Origin: Emticicia aquatica
Lineage (GTDB): Bacteria; Bacteroidota; Bacteroidia; Cytophagales; Spirosomataceae
DNA length: 64,000 bases
NCBI RefSeq assembly: GCF_923079645.1
Contig: NZ_CAKLPY010000001.1
Span: forward strand, 496,001 to 560,000
Reading direction: 5' to 3'
Part shown: positions 1 to 9,620 of the stretch, in pieces
Layout of the letters: each line of letters starts with the position of its first letter
Position numbering within the stretch: the first letter of the stretch is position 1
Translations under genes and position numbers: made by a program
Notes under the pieces: generated by a model
Database searches by the model: none
What the model was told of the DNA's origin: nothing
The model's input: the letters and a program-made list of their open reading frames with translations, nothing else

Positions 1-1437
1 AGAAATTTTACTCCAATAAATTACCACTCCGTAAACTAAAGTTAACGTTATTGAGCGATAAGCCATATCAGCAACGGTCATTATTTTATTACCATTTAAA
101 GTTGGTAAACTGCTGATAGTCAATCCAATAGTAATTGACAATATGATTATTTTTACTAAATCGAAGGTGAATGGTTGCATCCCTAATTTCCACCAAACGA
201 TTAAATATCTAATCAGATTGTAATAAATGGTGGCAATGGCTAGTGCAAAAGCTGCTCCGTTCATGCCATAGATTGGAATTAAAAAATAGTTGAGTGTAAC
301 GGTGATGAAAATTAATCCAACCATGATGTAAGTATCATAGATATAATATTTTGATAGAGTCAAAATTGTGCCGTTTAATCCTGTTGCTAAGTCAAAAAGT
401 TTGCCTAGACATATAATAATTACAACTGTTTTTCCTGCGGAGTATTCGGGCTTTAAAAACAAAAAAAGGTTATCAATATTTAGGTAAATTCCAAGAAAAA
501 TCCAGCAACCAACTATGAGAGAAGTTATGCTACTTTTTCGATAAATGGTGCTTATATTATCCAAATCATTGCTTGCGAATGAGTCTGCGATGAGGGGTTG
601 AGCAGCCTTATTGATAGCCAAAAGTGACATTCCCATGACACTCCCAAAAAAAGATGCTGTATTATAAATGCCAGTTTCGGTAAAAGTGGTGATTCCTGCT
701 AACATAATTTTGTCGATATACAAAATAACCATCGAAGAAAAACCTGTCAGAATTGTAAGAAAACTGTAAAATCCAAACTCCTTACTAAAAGTTGGTGTCA
801 TTACAGAAAAGTTTGGTTTCAACGAAAATCCCTCTAATCGTGTTGCTTTCCAAAACATCGGAATAACATAAAAAGACACAGCAAAAACCCATAAATACAT
901 AAATTGTTGAAAATCAACAATTTGAAAAATGATAAACAAAATGGCAACTAACTGCAATAATCGCTGTAAAAATTGAGCTAAAAATGTCCCTGTGACTGTA
1001 TCGTAGAGGTTTTTTGCATAATTATCGAGCAGATTGAAAAGTAGCGTTGCAAAAGTAAGTGGTAGCAAAAAATAAAAATTATCAGCAAAAAGCGTTGAAT
1101 TTTCCTCATTTTTAATGATGGTATCTTTTAACAAAAATAAACCGAGACTCGTAATCAGAAAGCCAATTAAACCAACCGAAAGCCCTAGAAATAGATAGCC
1201 ATTGTGTCCTTTTTGTGCATTTCTGAAATGAGGAAAAAATCTACTTCCTGCTGCATTGAAACCCAAAGAAGAAAGCTGAACCAAAACGTACATATAAGAA
1301 AGCAAAACGGCTAAAAGACCATTTTGAGCGGGTTCGAGAAAATTACCAATCAAAAAAAACTGGGTTACAAAACCAACCAACACGCCTCCGTAAGAGAAGA
1401 TTGTGCTGAGAAAAGCTTGTTTTTTTATTACGTTCAT
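1..1437 (-). CDS. Oligosaccharide flippase, MOP superfamily (partial at window edge)
   Basis: Translating the minus strand from the ATG at 1435-1437 gives an open frame that reaches the window edge, so the C-terminus is missing. The 479 visible codons are close to the usual family length of about 480-500. The protein is strongly hydrophobic with many membrane segments; it begins MNVIKKQAFLSTIFSYGG, and loops such as SSLGFNAAGSRFFPHFRNAQ resemble polysaccharide biosynthesis (Wzx/RfbX-like) proteins. Such proteins flip undecaprenyl-linked oligosaccharides across the inner membrane. It follows the pseudaminic acid genes on the same strand, so I infer that it exports a nonulosonate-containing repeat unit. 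The substrate cannot be read from the sequence. Confidence 0.8.
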   Translation of the reverse strand, partial: MNVIKKQAFLSTIFSYGGVLVGFVTQFFLIGNFLEPAQNGLLAVLLSYMYVLVQLSSLGFNAAGSRFFPHFRNAQKGHNGYLFLGLSVGLIGFLITSLGLFLLKDTIIKNEENSTLFADNFYFLLPLTFATLLFNLLDNYAKNLYDTVTGTFLAQFLQRLLQLVAILFIIFQIVDFQQFMYLWVFAVSFYVIPMFWKATRLEGFSLKPNFSVMTPTFSKEFGFYSFLTILTGFSSMVILYIDKIMLAGITTFTETGIYNTASFFGSVMGMSLLAINKAAQPLIADSFASNDLDNISTIYRKSSITSLIVGCWIFLGIYLNIDNLFLFLKPEYSAGKTVVIIICLGKLFDLATGLNGTILTLSKYYIYDTYIMVGLIFITVTLNYFLIPIYGMNGAAFALAIATIYYNLIRYLIVWWKLGMQPFTFDLVKIIILSITIGLTISSLPTLNGNKIMTVADMAYRSITLTLVYGVVIYWSKIS

Positions 1438-1499
1438 TTGTTATTAACTTAGAAAAAACGACCTTTTGTAAAGCGGAAAGTTAGAGAACCAAAGATTAT

Positions 1500-3188
1500 T
1501 TATATTGTTTTATAAACAAATATGTTCCAATATGACTCATTTGATTCAAATTTTTTCACAAAAGTAAGATTAAGATTGGTGCAATCAATAGGATTAGTTG
1601 AGAAGATAAACTGGCCTTTCATAGCCTTTAGTTTTTCGATATTAAAAGATAAATTGCTAAGTGGTTTATTTTTAATGAATTTACTTCTCATAAAATTTAA
1701 TGGTAAATCAGCCACAAAAGTATAGCATCGAGTTCCCCAACCATCAAAATATTTTCTGTTTGCTTCATTTTTGATTAATTCTCCAGCAATAATTTCACGA
1801 AATTGGTGCTTATAACTTAATAAATAATTGTTTTGGAAGGCATCGAGTGTGTAAAACCCATTGTGCTGAGCTACAGCTGGGTGAAAACCTATACAGATAA
1901 TTCGATAATCTTGTTGAGGTAAAGAGAGTGTTTTTTTGATTTCATCAAATTGTTTTTCTGCGTAAAAAGCTCGGTAGGATGGATGCTTGATTTTTGTTTC
2001 AATGCCTGCCATTTGCTTGACATTGACTAGCCATTCTGTGTTGGCGTAAAGCATCAAAATAAATTGCAAAGCGATAATACTGATTTTGAACTGACTATTT
2101 TCACGCACTATAATTGCCAACCACCAAAGCCAAATAAAAGGTAATAAGAAGTAGAATCTATCAAATTGAAATGCCTCGGCAAGTTTTGATACAGTTCCTG
2201 CCCCGCCTGTAAAAAAACGATAGAAACCGTGAAAAAGGCATATTCCGATGATACTTATAAGGAAAAAAGAGTGAATTTTAAACGATTCTTTTTTCTTTTT
2301 CAAGTATGATTTTAATAATGAAACAAAACCGACTAAAAAGATAAATATGGTCAGAAATCCACCAGAATGGTAATACGTTTGAATAAATACACGAAAAGAG
2401 GCATTGAGGGCCGCCTTAAAATTCATTGGCATGAGCAAGGCGTAATCATATTCGGTTCGATGTGAGACAAATACTTTAGCAAAAAAAGCATAAATCATTT
2501 GAAATTCGGTGAGGACATATCCCAAACCCAAGAACAATAAACCAATTAAGAATTTATAATCGAGCTTTTTGTATTTTATTGTCAAGAATGACCAATAAAC
2601 AAATAATGCCACCCAAATAAATAGACCTGACCAAATCAAAAATGAATATAGTGGGAATAAAATAATGATAAGCCAATCGAACCATTGCAGACGACGTTCC
2701 TTAATATTTAAAAAAGAAAATAATAATAGAGGTTGTCCATGTACTGAGATGCCGTGAACCATGTAAGTTGGCACAAATGCAAAGCAAATGGCAATTGAAA
2801 TGGTTATAAAAAGTTGTGATTTATCGGTGATAACATATCTTTGTAGGAACAGAAACATTCCTACAAAGCCAAGCAAATGAATAACAATAAAATTTATTAA
2901 AAAAGCCGTATATGGCTCAAACCACAAAAAACTCCAAACTTCAAGGTTAATGCCTGACCTCAATGCACAACGAGGCAATCCATTCATTACTTGTGGAATG
3001 GTTGCTGATAAATCGAAATTGAGGGCGTTTCCTGAGTTTTTAAGTAATAAAAAATAATGGAAGTCGCTATCTAAATTGTCATGAATGGTAAGATACGCAT
3101 TTTGATTTAAATATATGTAAGGAAATATATAAACCAGTAACAACACGAATGAGAATGACCAAGTTATTTCGTTTATTCGTTTGTGCAT
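1500..3188 (-). CDS. Multipass membrane protein of a glycan locus (DUF6044-like)
   Basis: This 562-residue protein has about ten to twelve hydrophobic segments spread over residues 10-390 and a soluble C-terminal third. After the first membrane segment it carries the loop TIHDNLDSD (about residues 34-42), an acidic motif typical of large membrane proteins in polysaccharide loci, resembling GT-C glycosyltransferases and the DUF6044 family. No retaining or inverting glycosyltransferase signature is clear beyond this. It lies between the flippase and pseI on the same strand, which suggests a role in building or modifying the surface glycan at the membrane. A GT-C-type transferase is the leading guess but unproven. 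Confidence 0.6.
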   Translation of the reverse strand: MHKRINEITWSFSFVLLLVYIFPYIYLNQNAYLTIHDNLDSDFHYFLLLKNSGNALNFDLSATIPQVMNGLPRCALRSGINLEVWSFLWFEPYTAFLINFIVIHLLGFVGMFLFLQRYVITDKSQLFITISIAICFAFVPTYMVHGISVHGQPLLLFSFLNIKERRLQWFDWLIIILFPLYSFLIWSGLFIWVALFVYWSFLTIKYKKLDYKFLIGLLFLGLGYVLTEFQMIYAFFAKVFVSHRTEYDYALLMPMNFKAALNASFRVFIQTYYHSGGFLTIFIFLVGFVSLLKSYLKKKKESFKIHSFFLISIIGICLFHGFYRFFTGGAGTVSKLAEAFQFDRFYFLLPFIWLWWLAIIVRENSQFKISIIALQFILMLYANTEWLVNVKQMAGIETKIKHPSYRAFYAEKQFDEIKKTLSLPQQDYRIICIGFHPAVAQHNGFYTLDAFQNNYLLSYKHQFREIIAGELIKNEANRKYFDGWGTRCYTFVADLPLNFMRSKFIKNKPLSNLSFNIEKLKAMKGQFIFSTNPIDCTNLNLTFVKKFESNESYWNIFVYKTI

Positions 3189-3243
3189 ATCTTTAATGAC
3201 CGTTTAGGTTAGATATTCAAAATCAGTTTTTTGCTAAAATCTA

Positions 3244-4293
3244 TTATTTTGAAATTAAGTCCCAATTTAATGCTGTTCCCGCTTGAATATCTGTTGAAGC
3301 TTTTTTACCCAAAATTTCGTCGTAATAGCGTGTATGTAAACCATTTGATGGACGAATTGAGCGTACATTTTTTTCATTAAAAACATCGCCAGCTTTCATG
3401 GGTTCAACAACGTATAATGAACGTTTATACTGCAAACTTTTTTGTTCTTTTTCAGAAAGGATATAGTTTACTTTACCCATTGCCAAAAATGCTCTTTCTG
3501 ACTCAATTACTAAGTTTTTAAGTTCATCAGGCTCTAACGAAAAGGTAGAATCGACACCGCCATCGGCACGACGTAACGTAAAATGTTTTTCCAAAACTCT
3601 TGCTCCAAGTGCCACTGCCGCAACAGCTGCTCCGATACCCATTGTATGGTCAGAAAGACCGATTTGACAATCGAATAAGTCTTTCATGTGTGGAATTGTG
3701 AGTAAATTAGTGCTTTCAGGTGTGGCTGGGTAGGTACTTGTACATTTCAATAATACCAAGTCTTTACAACCATTTTTACGTAAAACAGCCACCGATTCTT
3801 GAATGTCCGCAATACTTGCAACGCCTGTACTCATAATGACGGGTTTGCCAGTTTGGGCAACTTTTTTGAGTAAAATATGGTCAGTATTTTCAAAAGAGGC
3901 AATTTTATAGCAAGGTACATCCAGCGATTCCAGAAAATCAACAGCTGTGGTATCGAAAGGACTACTAAAAGCTAGCATTCCGTGAGATTTAGCTCTATCA
4001 AAAATAGGTTCATGCCATTCCCAAGGCGTATAGGCCAATTGATAAAGGTTATGGAGGTTTTGATTTTTCCACAGCGAATTTTCATCTTTAATTACAAATT
4101 CGTCGGACGTACCATTGAATGTAATAGTATCGGCAGTATACGTTTGTAATTTCAATGCATGGGCTCCAGCCTCAGCGGCTGCATCAACAATGGCAAAAGC
4201 ACGCTCGAGCGATTGATTATGATTGCCTGACATTTCAGCAATTACAAATGGTTTATGGTCAGGACTTATGAATGTATGTGCTATTTTAAACAT
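3244..4293 (-). CDS. pseI: Pseudaminic acid synthase PseI
   Basis: A 349-residue member of the NeuB/PseI family, which condenses phosphoenolpyruvate with a 6-deoxy-diacetamido-hexose to form a nine-carbon nonulosonic acid. The N-terminal TIM barrel shows the family blocks IAEMSGNHNQSLERA (about residues 18-32), KLQTYTADT and SSPFDTTAVDFLESL, and ends in an EKHFTLRRADGGVDSTFSLEP block. The C-terminal 60 residues form an SAF antifreeze-like domain (RSLYVVEPMKAGDVF, GTALNWDLI). The wording of the first block is that of PseI rather than sialic acid synthase. Its stop precedes the membrane protein by 55 bases, and the large LamG gene ends 8 bases upstream. PseF, PseH and the associated methylase in the same run support pseudaminate over legionaminate. 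Confidence 0.9.
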   Translation of the reverse strand: MFKIAHTFISPDHKPFVIAEMSGNHNQSLERAFAIVDAAAEAGAHALKLQTYTADTITFNGTSDEFVIKDENSLWKNQNLHNLYQLAYTPWEWHEPIFDRAKSHGMLAFSSPFDTTAVDFLESLDVPCYKIASFENTDHILLKKVAQTGKPVIMSTGVASIADIQESVAVLRKNGCKDLVLLKCTSTYPATPESTNLLTIPHMKDLFDCQIGLSDHTMGIGAAVAAVALGARVLEKHFTLRRADGGVDSTFSLEPDELKNLVIESERAFLAMGKVNYILSEKEQKSLQYKRSLYVVEPMKAGDVFNEKNVRSIRPSNGLHTRYYDEILGKKASTDIQAGTALNWDLISK

Positions 4294-4301
4294 TTTTTTG
4301 A

Positions 4302-7300
4302 TTATTTATTTCCTCCACATCCGTTAATAAATGCTTCAAAAACACCTCCTTGTTCAACTTTAAATCCAGGTTGCAATAAGATTGATTTTTGAGCATCATA
4401 TTGAATTTCCGTGTTTGAATTGATTATGTTTGACCCTGTTATTTGATTGGCTTCGTTTCTTAAAGGTGGTAAAGGTGAATTATATGTATCGTTAATAGAC
4501 AAAGTTTCTGGACATTTTGTTCGACACCCCCTTGTATATCTGATACTTTTCACTTCATCGACAGAAATACTACGATTATAGATTCTGACATCATCAATAA
4601 TTCCAGTAAAAGGAGATAATCCTCCGTTTCTAACACCAATATAGGCAGAAGGGGTTCCGTATGTCATTGTTGTGCATGATGACGGCGAACTATCAACTAA
4701 TTTACCATCAACATACAAATTGTATGAAACATTATCCATTGTAACAACAACATGATACCATTGATTCAAATTTAATATTAAACCTCCACTTGCTGAAGAT
4801 AGTCCATGTGCAAGGCAACCTGCTGGAGCTGCGTAAGTGTGGGCCGTAAAAGCAACATTCCCACTGTTATTGAAAATATATAAAGATTGGTCTCCCACGC
4901 CTGCTTGACCAACTGTAAAAATCCATGCTGTTCCGCCGAATGAAGGGAAAGCAGATGCTTTTACCCAAGCAGCATAAGAATAGCTGTTATTTGTAAAAGG
5001 ATTTGGATTTGAAATTTGTACATTACTTAAAGAAGAACCTCCGAATAAAAAAGCATTGTTTGGATTTCCAAACCTATTAGATGTTTGTGTAAGATTATTG
5101 ACGATTCCATGATTATTTGAAAATTCATCTTTTGCATCTTCCGAAAAAGCATAACAACTGACCAATCCATTTTCGTTATGAATGATAGCATCGCAATTAT
5201 CATTAATACTCATAGTATTTAATGCTGTAATCTGTGCGTCACTCATTGCATAATTATAAATTCTAATATCATCAATTTTGCCAATCATTAATTGTTCTGA
5301 ACCACTTCTTTTGCCAATTAAGGCACTTGAACCATAATCAGGAGAACCATTGCTTGCACTTGTTGAAATTAATACGCCATCGATATACATTTTGGTTGTT
5401 GTCGGTGACTTAACTGCAACAATATGTTTCCATTGATTTGCTAAAATAGAGAATCCTTCTGGAGTAACTATCGATGACCCAGTTGAATTAGTATTATAAT
5501 TGATAAAATTCCATACAATTCTATTATAAAAAGGACTATAAACAAGAACCAATGATTGACCACCAATACTTAGCAATGTGCGGGCTTCTCCATAGGCGGG
5601 TAATGTTGTAGGATTTACCCATAAAGAATATGTATATGAATCATTTGTGATGTTCGTTGTTGGAAGTTCAATGTAGTCATTTCCATCAAAATTATAAGCA
5701 CTCGAAGGTCTATCAAGCCTATCAGTTGTTAAAGTTGCACCATTATTTACACCATTATTTCGGCCTTTTCCATCAATTGCATTGGTTGAAAAAGCATAAC
5801 AAGAAACCAACCCATTATTCAAATTGATTGTAACATTAATAGTAGCACTACTGCTTGCGATATTCGTTCCGCAAGGATTACTTACTGAAGTTAAAGTGTA
5901 AGTGGTTGTAGTTGAAGGACTAACATTTATCACATAAGGATTTGTAGTAATGTTTGTATAATTTGTCCCATTTATGATGCAAGACCAAGGAGCAGTTCCT
6001 GTAAATGCTACACTCAGATTAGCATTTTGTCCTTCACTAATTGTCTGATTTCCAGTAATAACAGCGGAAGGCGGTACACAAATAGTGACTGTTGGTGTTC
6101 CAGATACAGTTCCGTTTCCACAAACATTACTTACACTTGTGAGCGAATATGTTGTTGTTACACTTGGAGTTACTGCAATTGTAAAAGGAGAAGAAGTGAT
6201 ATTGTTGTAAGTTTGTCCATTCATTACGACTGTCCATGGTGATATACCAGTCAAAGAAACACTCAAATTAGCTGTCTGACCTGCCAAAATGTATTGACTT
6301 CCAGAAAGCGTTGCTGTTGAAACGGAGCATACAGAAACTGTGGCACTACTAGTTGTTGTGTTATTGCCGCAACTATTTGAAACAGAGGATAATGTATAAA
6401 CAGTAGTGCTTGAAGGTGCAACACTTAAAGTGAATGGAGAGAGATTAATATTTGACAAGGTAAAACCATTGACCACAGCAGACCATGGAGGTGACCCTGC
6501 AAATGTTAAAGATAAGTTGGCGGTTTGTCCTAAATTAATCATTTGATTTCCACTAATAGTTCCACTGGGGACTTCACTAGGACTACACACCGTAATTGTA
6601 GCCGAACCACTTATGCTTCCTGAGCCACACGAATTACTTAAACTAGAAAGTGCGTAAGTTGTCGTAGTTAATGGTGTAACTGGAATGGTAAGAGGAGTTG
6701 TGCTGATATCAAAAAAAGTTTGCCCATTCATTACAAAACTCCAAGGTGGAGTTCCTGTCAAATTAAGGGTTAAATTGGCGGTTTGACCAGTTGTAATGAT
6801 TTGCGAACCACTTAAATTTGCCGTAGGTAAACAAGAAAAAACACCTTCATCTGACTGATTTGTTAGAAAAGCATACTCAAAAACAACTGAGTCAGCAGGG
6901 GCAACATTTCCAAAGTTAAAAGTCAATGCCGTAGCAAAATCGCCAAACTCATTACCTGACAAAACCGCTCCATTTGTTCCATTATAATATTGCGAGGGAT
7001 TCAATGACCAAACAGAGTTAGTAAAACAAACTTTTGAACGTGGGTCGTTTGATACCATGCCAAAATATACTCCGTAATAACTTCCAATTGCCCTAACCAA
7101 AGACCGATTATCTGTGGGATATTGCGAAATGATTGTATTGTAAGTCGATGGACCTGCTCCAAGAAGTGATTCTTGGTCTGGGTCAACTGTGCGTGAATAA
7201 TAGATATTTGCAGTAGATGATGAAATATTTTTTAGCACAATTCTAAAAGTAGCAAATGTATTATCGTCTCCAATAGAAATGGTTTGCTTGATTGAAAACT

Positions 7301-7775
7301 TACCTGACGTTTCTCCTTGCCAAATTGCTTTTTTTAAAGTTGAGGTTTCTATAGTAGGGAGATTTTCGCCAGGAATACCAATCGTTGCAACATCACCATT
7401 ATTTTCATAAACAACACCATCGAATTCAACTTTAAACCCTTCAAAAGGAATACCTGGTTGGAAATAATCGCCACTTTGAGGAGGATTCCCATTTGCCCAA
7501 CCATCTTTAGCATTATCTGAAACCATTCCTAGTAAATAATAACTGCCACCATGAGGATGATAATCAGAAGGCGGATATGTTGTACTAACTAAACAGCCTT
7601 TGCCGCTGATTCCTAATTCTAAATATTTTCCTTTAATGAACGAATTACTACCAATATTTACAGAAAATAAATCTGGATTTGGGACATAAGTTTTATCATT
7701 TTGAGAAAATACTGCATGATTAATAGATAGTAATATTATAAGAAGTGTAGTGAATTTACTAGAAAATAGTTGCAT
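4302..7775 (-). CDS. Large secreted repeat and LamG surface protein with Gly-Cys C-terminus
   Basis: A 1157-residue exported protein. Residues 1-24 form a signal peptide ending in VFSQ. Residues about 25-315 are a beta-rich domain that I do not recognise. Residues about 320-650 hold four near-identical units of about 82 residues, each with a core like GQTANLSLTFAGSPPW, then NG, and ending near a Cys (SNSCG). Two LamG/concanavalin-type domains follow at roughly 655-855 and 870-1085 (motifs YSLWVNPT, YSYAAWVKAS, GKIDDIRIYN, GIIDDVRIYN). The C-terminus contains LLQPGFKVEQGGVFEAFI and ends NGCGGNK, a pattern seen at the ends of many Cytophagales surface proteins and likely a sorting signal. It sits between pseI and pseH, so it may be a carrier or partner of the glycan. 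Its ligand is unknown. Confidence 0.8.
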   Translation of the reverse strand: MQLFSSKFTTLLIILLSINHAVFSQNDKTYVPNPDLFSVNIGSNSFIKGKYLELGISGKGCLVSTTYPPSDYHPHGGSYYLLGMVSDNAKDGWANGNPPQSGDYFQPGIPFEGFKVEFDGVVYENNGDVATIGIPGENLPTIETSTLKKAIWQGETSGKFSIKQTISIGDDNTFATFRIVLKNISSSTANIYYSRTVDPDQESLLGAGPSTYNTIISQYPTDNRSLVRAIGSYYGVYFGMVSNDPRSKVCFTNSVWSLNPSQYYNGTNGAVLSGNEFGDFATALTFNFGNVAPADSVVFEYAFLTNQSDEGVFSCLPTANLSGSQIITTGQTANLTLNLTGTPPWSFVMNGQTFFDISTTPLTIPVTPLTTTTYALSSLSNSCGSGSISGSATITVCSPSEVPSGTISGNQMINLGQTANLSLTFAGSPPWSAVVNGFTLSNINLSPFTLSVAPSSTTVYTLSSVSNSCGNNTTTSSATVSVCSVSTATLSGSQYILAGQTANLSVSLTGISPWTVVMNGQTYNNITSSPFTIAVTPSVTTTYSLTSVSNVCGNGTVSGTPTVTICVPPSAVITGNQTISEGQNANLSVAFTGTAPWSCIINGTNYTNITTNPYVINVSPSTTTTYTLTSVSNPCGTNIASSSATINVTINLNNGLVSCYAFSTNAIDGKGRNNGVNNGATLTTDRLDRPSSAYNFDGNDYIELPTTNITNDSYTYSLWVNPTTLPAYGEARTLLSIGGQSLVLVYSPFYNRIVWNFINYNTNSTGSSIVTPEGFSILANQWKHIVAVKSPTTTKMYIDGVLISTSASNGSPDYGSSALIGKRSGSEQLMIGKIDDIRIYNYAMSDAQITALNTMSINDNCDAIIHNENGLVSCYAFSEDAKDEFSNNHGIVNNLTQTSNRFGNPNNAFLFGGSSLSNVQISNPNPFTNNSYSYAAWVKASAFPSFGGTAWIFTVGQAGVGDQSLYIFNNSGNVAFTAHTYAAPAGCLAHGLSSASGGLILNLNQWYHVVVTMDNVSYNLYVDGKLVDSSPSSCTTMTYGTPSAYIGVRNGGLSPFTGIIDDVRIYNRSISVDEVKSIRYTRGCRTKCPETLSINDTYNSPLPPLRNEANQITGSNIINSNTEIQYDAQKSILLQPGFKVEQGGVFEAFINGCGGNK
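5826..6818 (-). repeat. Four tandem ~245-bp coding repeats
   Basis: Four diverged units inside the LamG surface protein gene encode about 82 residues each. Their protein starts are LSGSQIITTGQTANLT, ISGNQMINLGQTANLS, LSGSQYILAGQTANLS and ITGNQTISEGQNANLS. The DNA copies differ at many sites, so this is an old duplication of an immunoglobulin-like beta domain rather than a recent expansion. Confidence 0.8.
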
Positions 7776-7811
7776 AATAGTAAAGATGAGTGTAATTAAT
7801 AAGGCAGTTTG

Positions 7812-8354
7812 TTAATCTCTATAAATAATTTTTTGCATGAATTCACGTTGTTTCAACCATTCTTCTTTCAAAATTGCTAGTCCAATTGTATCAATCCATT
7901 TGCCGTTTTTCTTTACATGTTGTCGATAATAAGCTTCTCTTCTAAATCCAAATTTTTCGTGCATTGAAATGACTTTATCGTTAAAAATCATCACTTCACA
8001 CCGTAGTTTATTAAGTTTTAGGTCATTAAATACGTATTCAAGTACATTAAATTCGATTTTTGAGCCAATTCCACCACCTCTTGGAACATCAGTGCCAAGA
8101 TAAAAAGCCCAATAACAGCTACCTAAAACTTTATTTATACCTGTAATTGAAGCTAGTCCAATTTTTTTATTATCATATTCAATGACCCAATATTTGCTTG
8201 TTTCGTCGTTTTTAACTTTTTCAAACCAAGCTTCTTGTTGCTCTGTCGAAATTTCATCTTCGGTGTACATATATTGTGCAACTTCAGGAGAATTTCGCCA
8301 AGTTCTAACTAATTCAATATCCTCTTTTATGAGTGGAGTTAATACAATATCCAT
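7812..8354 (-). CDS. pseH: PseH-like GNAT N-acetyltransferase
   Basis: A 180-residue GNAT-fold protein. In the pseudaminate pathway PseH acetylates the 4-amino group of UDP-4-amino-4,6-dideoxy-AltNAc using acetyl-CoA. The visible family features are an N-terminal substrate block (LVRTWRNSPEVAQYMYTED), the acetyl-CoA loop region GTDVPRGGGIGSKIE (about residues 88-102, fitting the R/Q-x-x-G-x-G/A pattern), and the C-terminal MHEKFGFRREAYYRQHV block. It starts 6 bases after the stop of the second acetyltransferase. Context with PseF and PseI makes PseH the best call, although another sugar N-acetyltransferase is possible. Confidence 0.75.
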   Translation of the reverse strand: MDIVLTPLIKEDIELVRTWRNSPEVAQYMYTEDEISTEQQEAWFEKVKNDETSKYWVIEYDNKKIGLASITGINKVLGSCYWAFYLGTDVPRGGGIGSKIEFNVLEYVFNDLKLNKLRCEVMIFNDKVISMHEKFGFRREAYYRQHVKKNGKWIDTIGLAILKEEWLKQREFMQKIIYRD

Positions 8355-8360
8355 ACTTAT

Positions 8361-8933
8361 TTATTTTTTATATTCAGAATTCAGTTTACCATGTAACAAT
8401 GAATCAACCATTTTATCTTCAATACGGATGTGTTTCCGAAGCCTTCCTTCCAATACGAAGCCACATTTTTCTAATACATCCACGTGGTGTTGTCTAGTAT
8501 CATAAACTTCGGTATGTAAGCGATTAAGATTTAGGTCTGCAAACGCAATCTCTTGAATCAGATAAAGATATTTCTCAAAGTATAAATCATGCAATTTAGT
8601 ATCATTTATGAACTTTGTGTTGAGCAAAAAAGAGATTTCTGCTCTTTTATCAAACCAACTAAAATGAACTAAGCCGCCATAACCAATGAACTCTTCTTTT
8701 TTAAAATAGCTAAATAAAACTTGTTTGGGTTGATTATTATCGAAATTTGGAACAATCTGACTTTCATAATAGGCTTGCTGCATTTCCTCAGTAATATACC
8801 CATTTTGTCGTAAAATTGTCATTTGTTCATTACGCCAAACCCTGATTTTTTGGATTTCATCTCTACTAATCGGCACTAAAGAGAATTCATCCAATTCAAA
8901 ACGCTGGTTCTTTAAACACTTATACTGATTCAT
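8361..8933 (-). CDS. Second GNAT family N-acetyltransferase of the Pse cluster
   Basis: A 190-residue GNAT-like protein with the N-terminal block RVWRNEQMTILRQNGYI, a central beta segment EEFIGYGGLVHFSW, and the C-terminal HHVDVLEKCGFVLEGRLRKH typical of RimJ/PseH-like acetyltransferases. The acetyl-CoA loop is less canonical than in its neighbour. Its ATG overlaps the pseF stop by one base (TAATG), implying translational coupling. It is related to, but clearly diverged from, the PseH-like protein just downstream, so it probably acts on a different amino or hydroxyl group of the same sugar, for example to vary the N-acyl group. The exact substrate is unknown. Confidence 0.65.
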   Translation of the reverse strand: MNQYKCLKNQRFELDEFSLVPISRDEIQKIRVWRNEQMTILRQNGYITEEMQQAYYESQIVPNFDNNQPKQVLFSYFKKEEFIGYGGLVHFSWFDKRAEISFLLNTKFINDTKLHDLYFEKYLYLIQEIAFADLNLNRLHTEVYDTRQHHVDVLEKCGFVLEGRLRKHIRIEDKMVDSLLHGKLNSEYKK

Positions 8934-9616
8934 TATTTTGATTTTAGGCTATATTTAAACGCTGCTACTTGCCAATCTTCCTCATTATCAATATCATGAG
9001 CATCCATCTCTGAAATGATAATTCCGCCAGTGTTATTAGTCAAAATACTACGATTTTTGAGTAATTTTTCAGTTTTAAAAAAATAAAATTGACCTGCATC
9101 ATGATACAAAGGCGTAAGGTCTTGCGAGCGGACTTGTGCATTTTCGGCATTTTGCCATCGTAGCTTATCGTTTTCAAAAACTACACTTCTTTGCGGAGGA
9201 AATGAAAATTTCTGTACAGGATAAACCGAATCAAAATTTTCATTATTAAGCTTTTGAAAACTTTTTTGTAAAAGCTCAGATGAAACAAATGGAGCGGTTG
9301 GATAAATGCAACAAGCAGTTTCAAAAGTGCGGTTGAGATTTTTGTAATTATCTAACACTTCTACCAAAACATCGACAGTAGTGGCGAAATCGTTGGCATT
9401 TTCTGAAGAACGTTTAAATGGAACTTTTGCTCCATAAATTTGAGCGATTTTTGCAATTTCTTCATCATCCGTCGAAACCATTACCTCGTCGAATAAGCCA
9501 CTTTCAATTGCTGCTTCTATTGAGTATGCAATGATTGGTTTTCCAAGAAAATCTTTGATGTTTTTCCTTGGAATTCGCTTACTGCCGCCTCGAGCAGGAA
9601 TGATAGCTAAATTCAT
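8933..9616 (-). CDS. pseF: Pseudaminic acid cytidylyltransferase PseF
   Basis: A 227-residue member of the CMP-nonulosonate cytidylyltransferase family. It activates pseudaminic acid with CTP to CMP-Pse, the donor for glycosyltransferases. The N-terminal nucleotide loop AIIPARGGSKRIPRKNIKDF (residues 4-23) is the hallmark, followed by EVMVSTDDEEIAKIA and the CCIYPTAPFV block. The segment PLYHDAGQFYFF is characteristic of PseF as opposed to NeuA. It starts 4 bases after the methylase stop and overlaps the next acetyltransferase by one base, so it belongs to one operon. Confidence 0.9.
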   Translation of the reverse strand: MNLAIIPARGGSKRIPRKNIKDFLGKPIIAYSIEAAIESGLFDEVMVSTDDEEIAKIAQIYGAKVPFKRSSENANDFATTVDVLVEVLDNYKNLNRTFETACCIYPTAPFVSSELLQKSFQKLNNENFDSVYPVQKFSFPPQRSVVFENDKLRWQNAENAQVRSQDLTPLYHDAGQFYFFKTEKLLKNRSILTNNTGGIIISEMDAHDIDNEEDWQVAAFKYSLKSK

Positions 9617-9620
9617 CGCT

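Noticed and set aside
5826-6818. Regular repeats resembling an array
   Set aside because: The units are about 245 bases, diverged and in frame, so they are protein-domain repeats, not CRISPR repeats and spacers.
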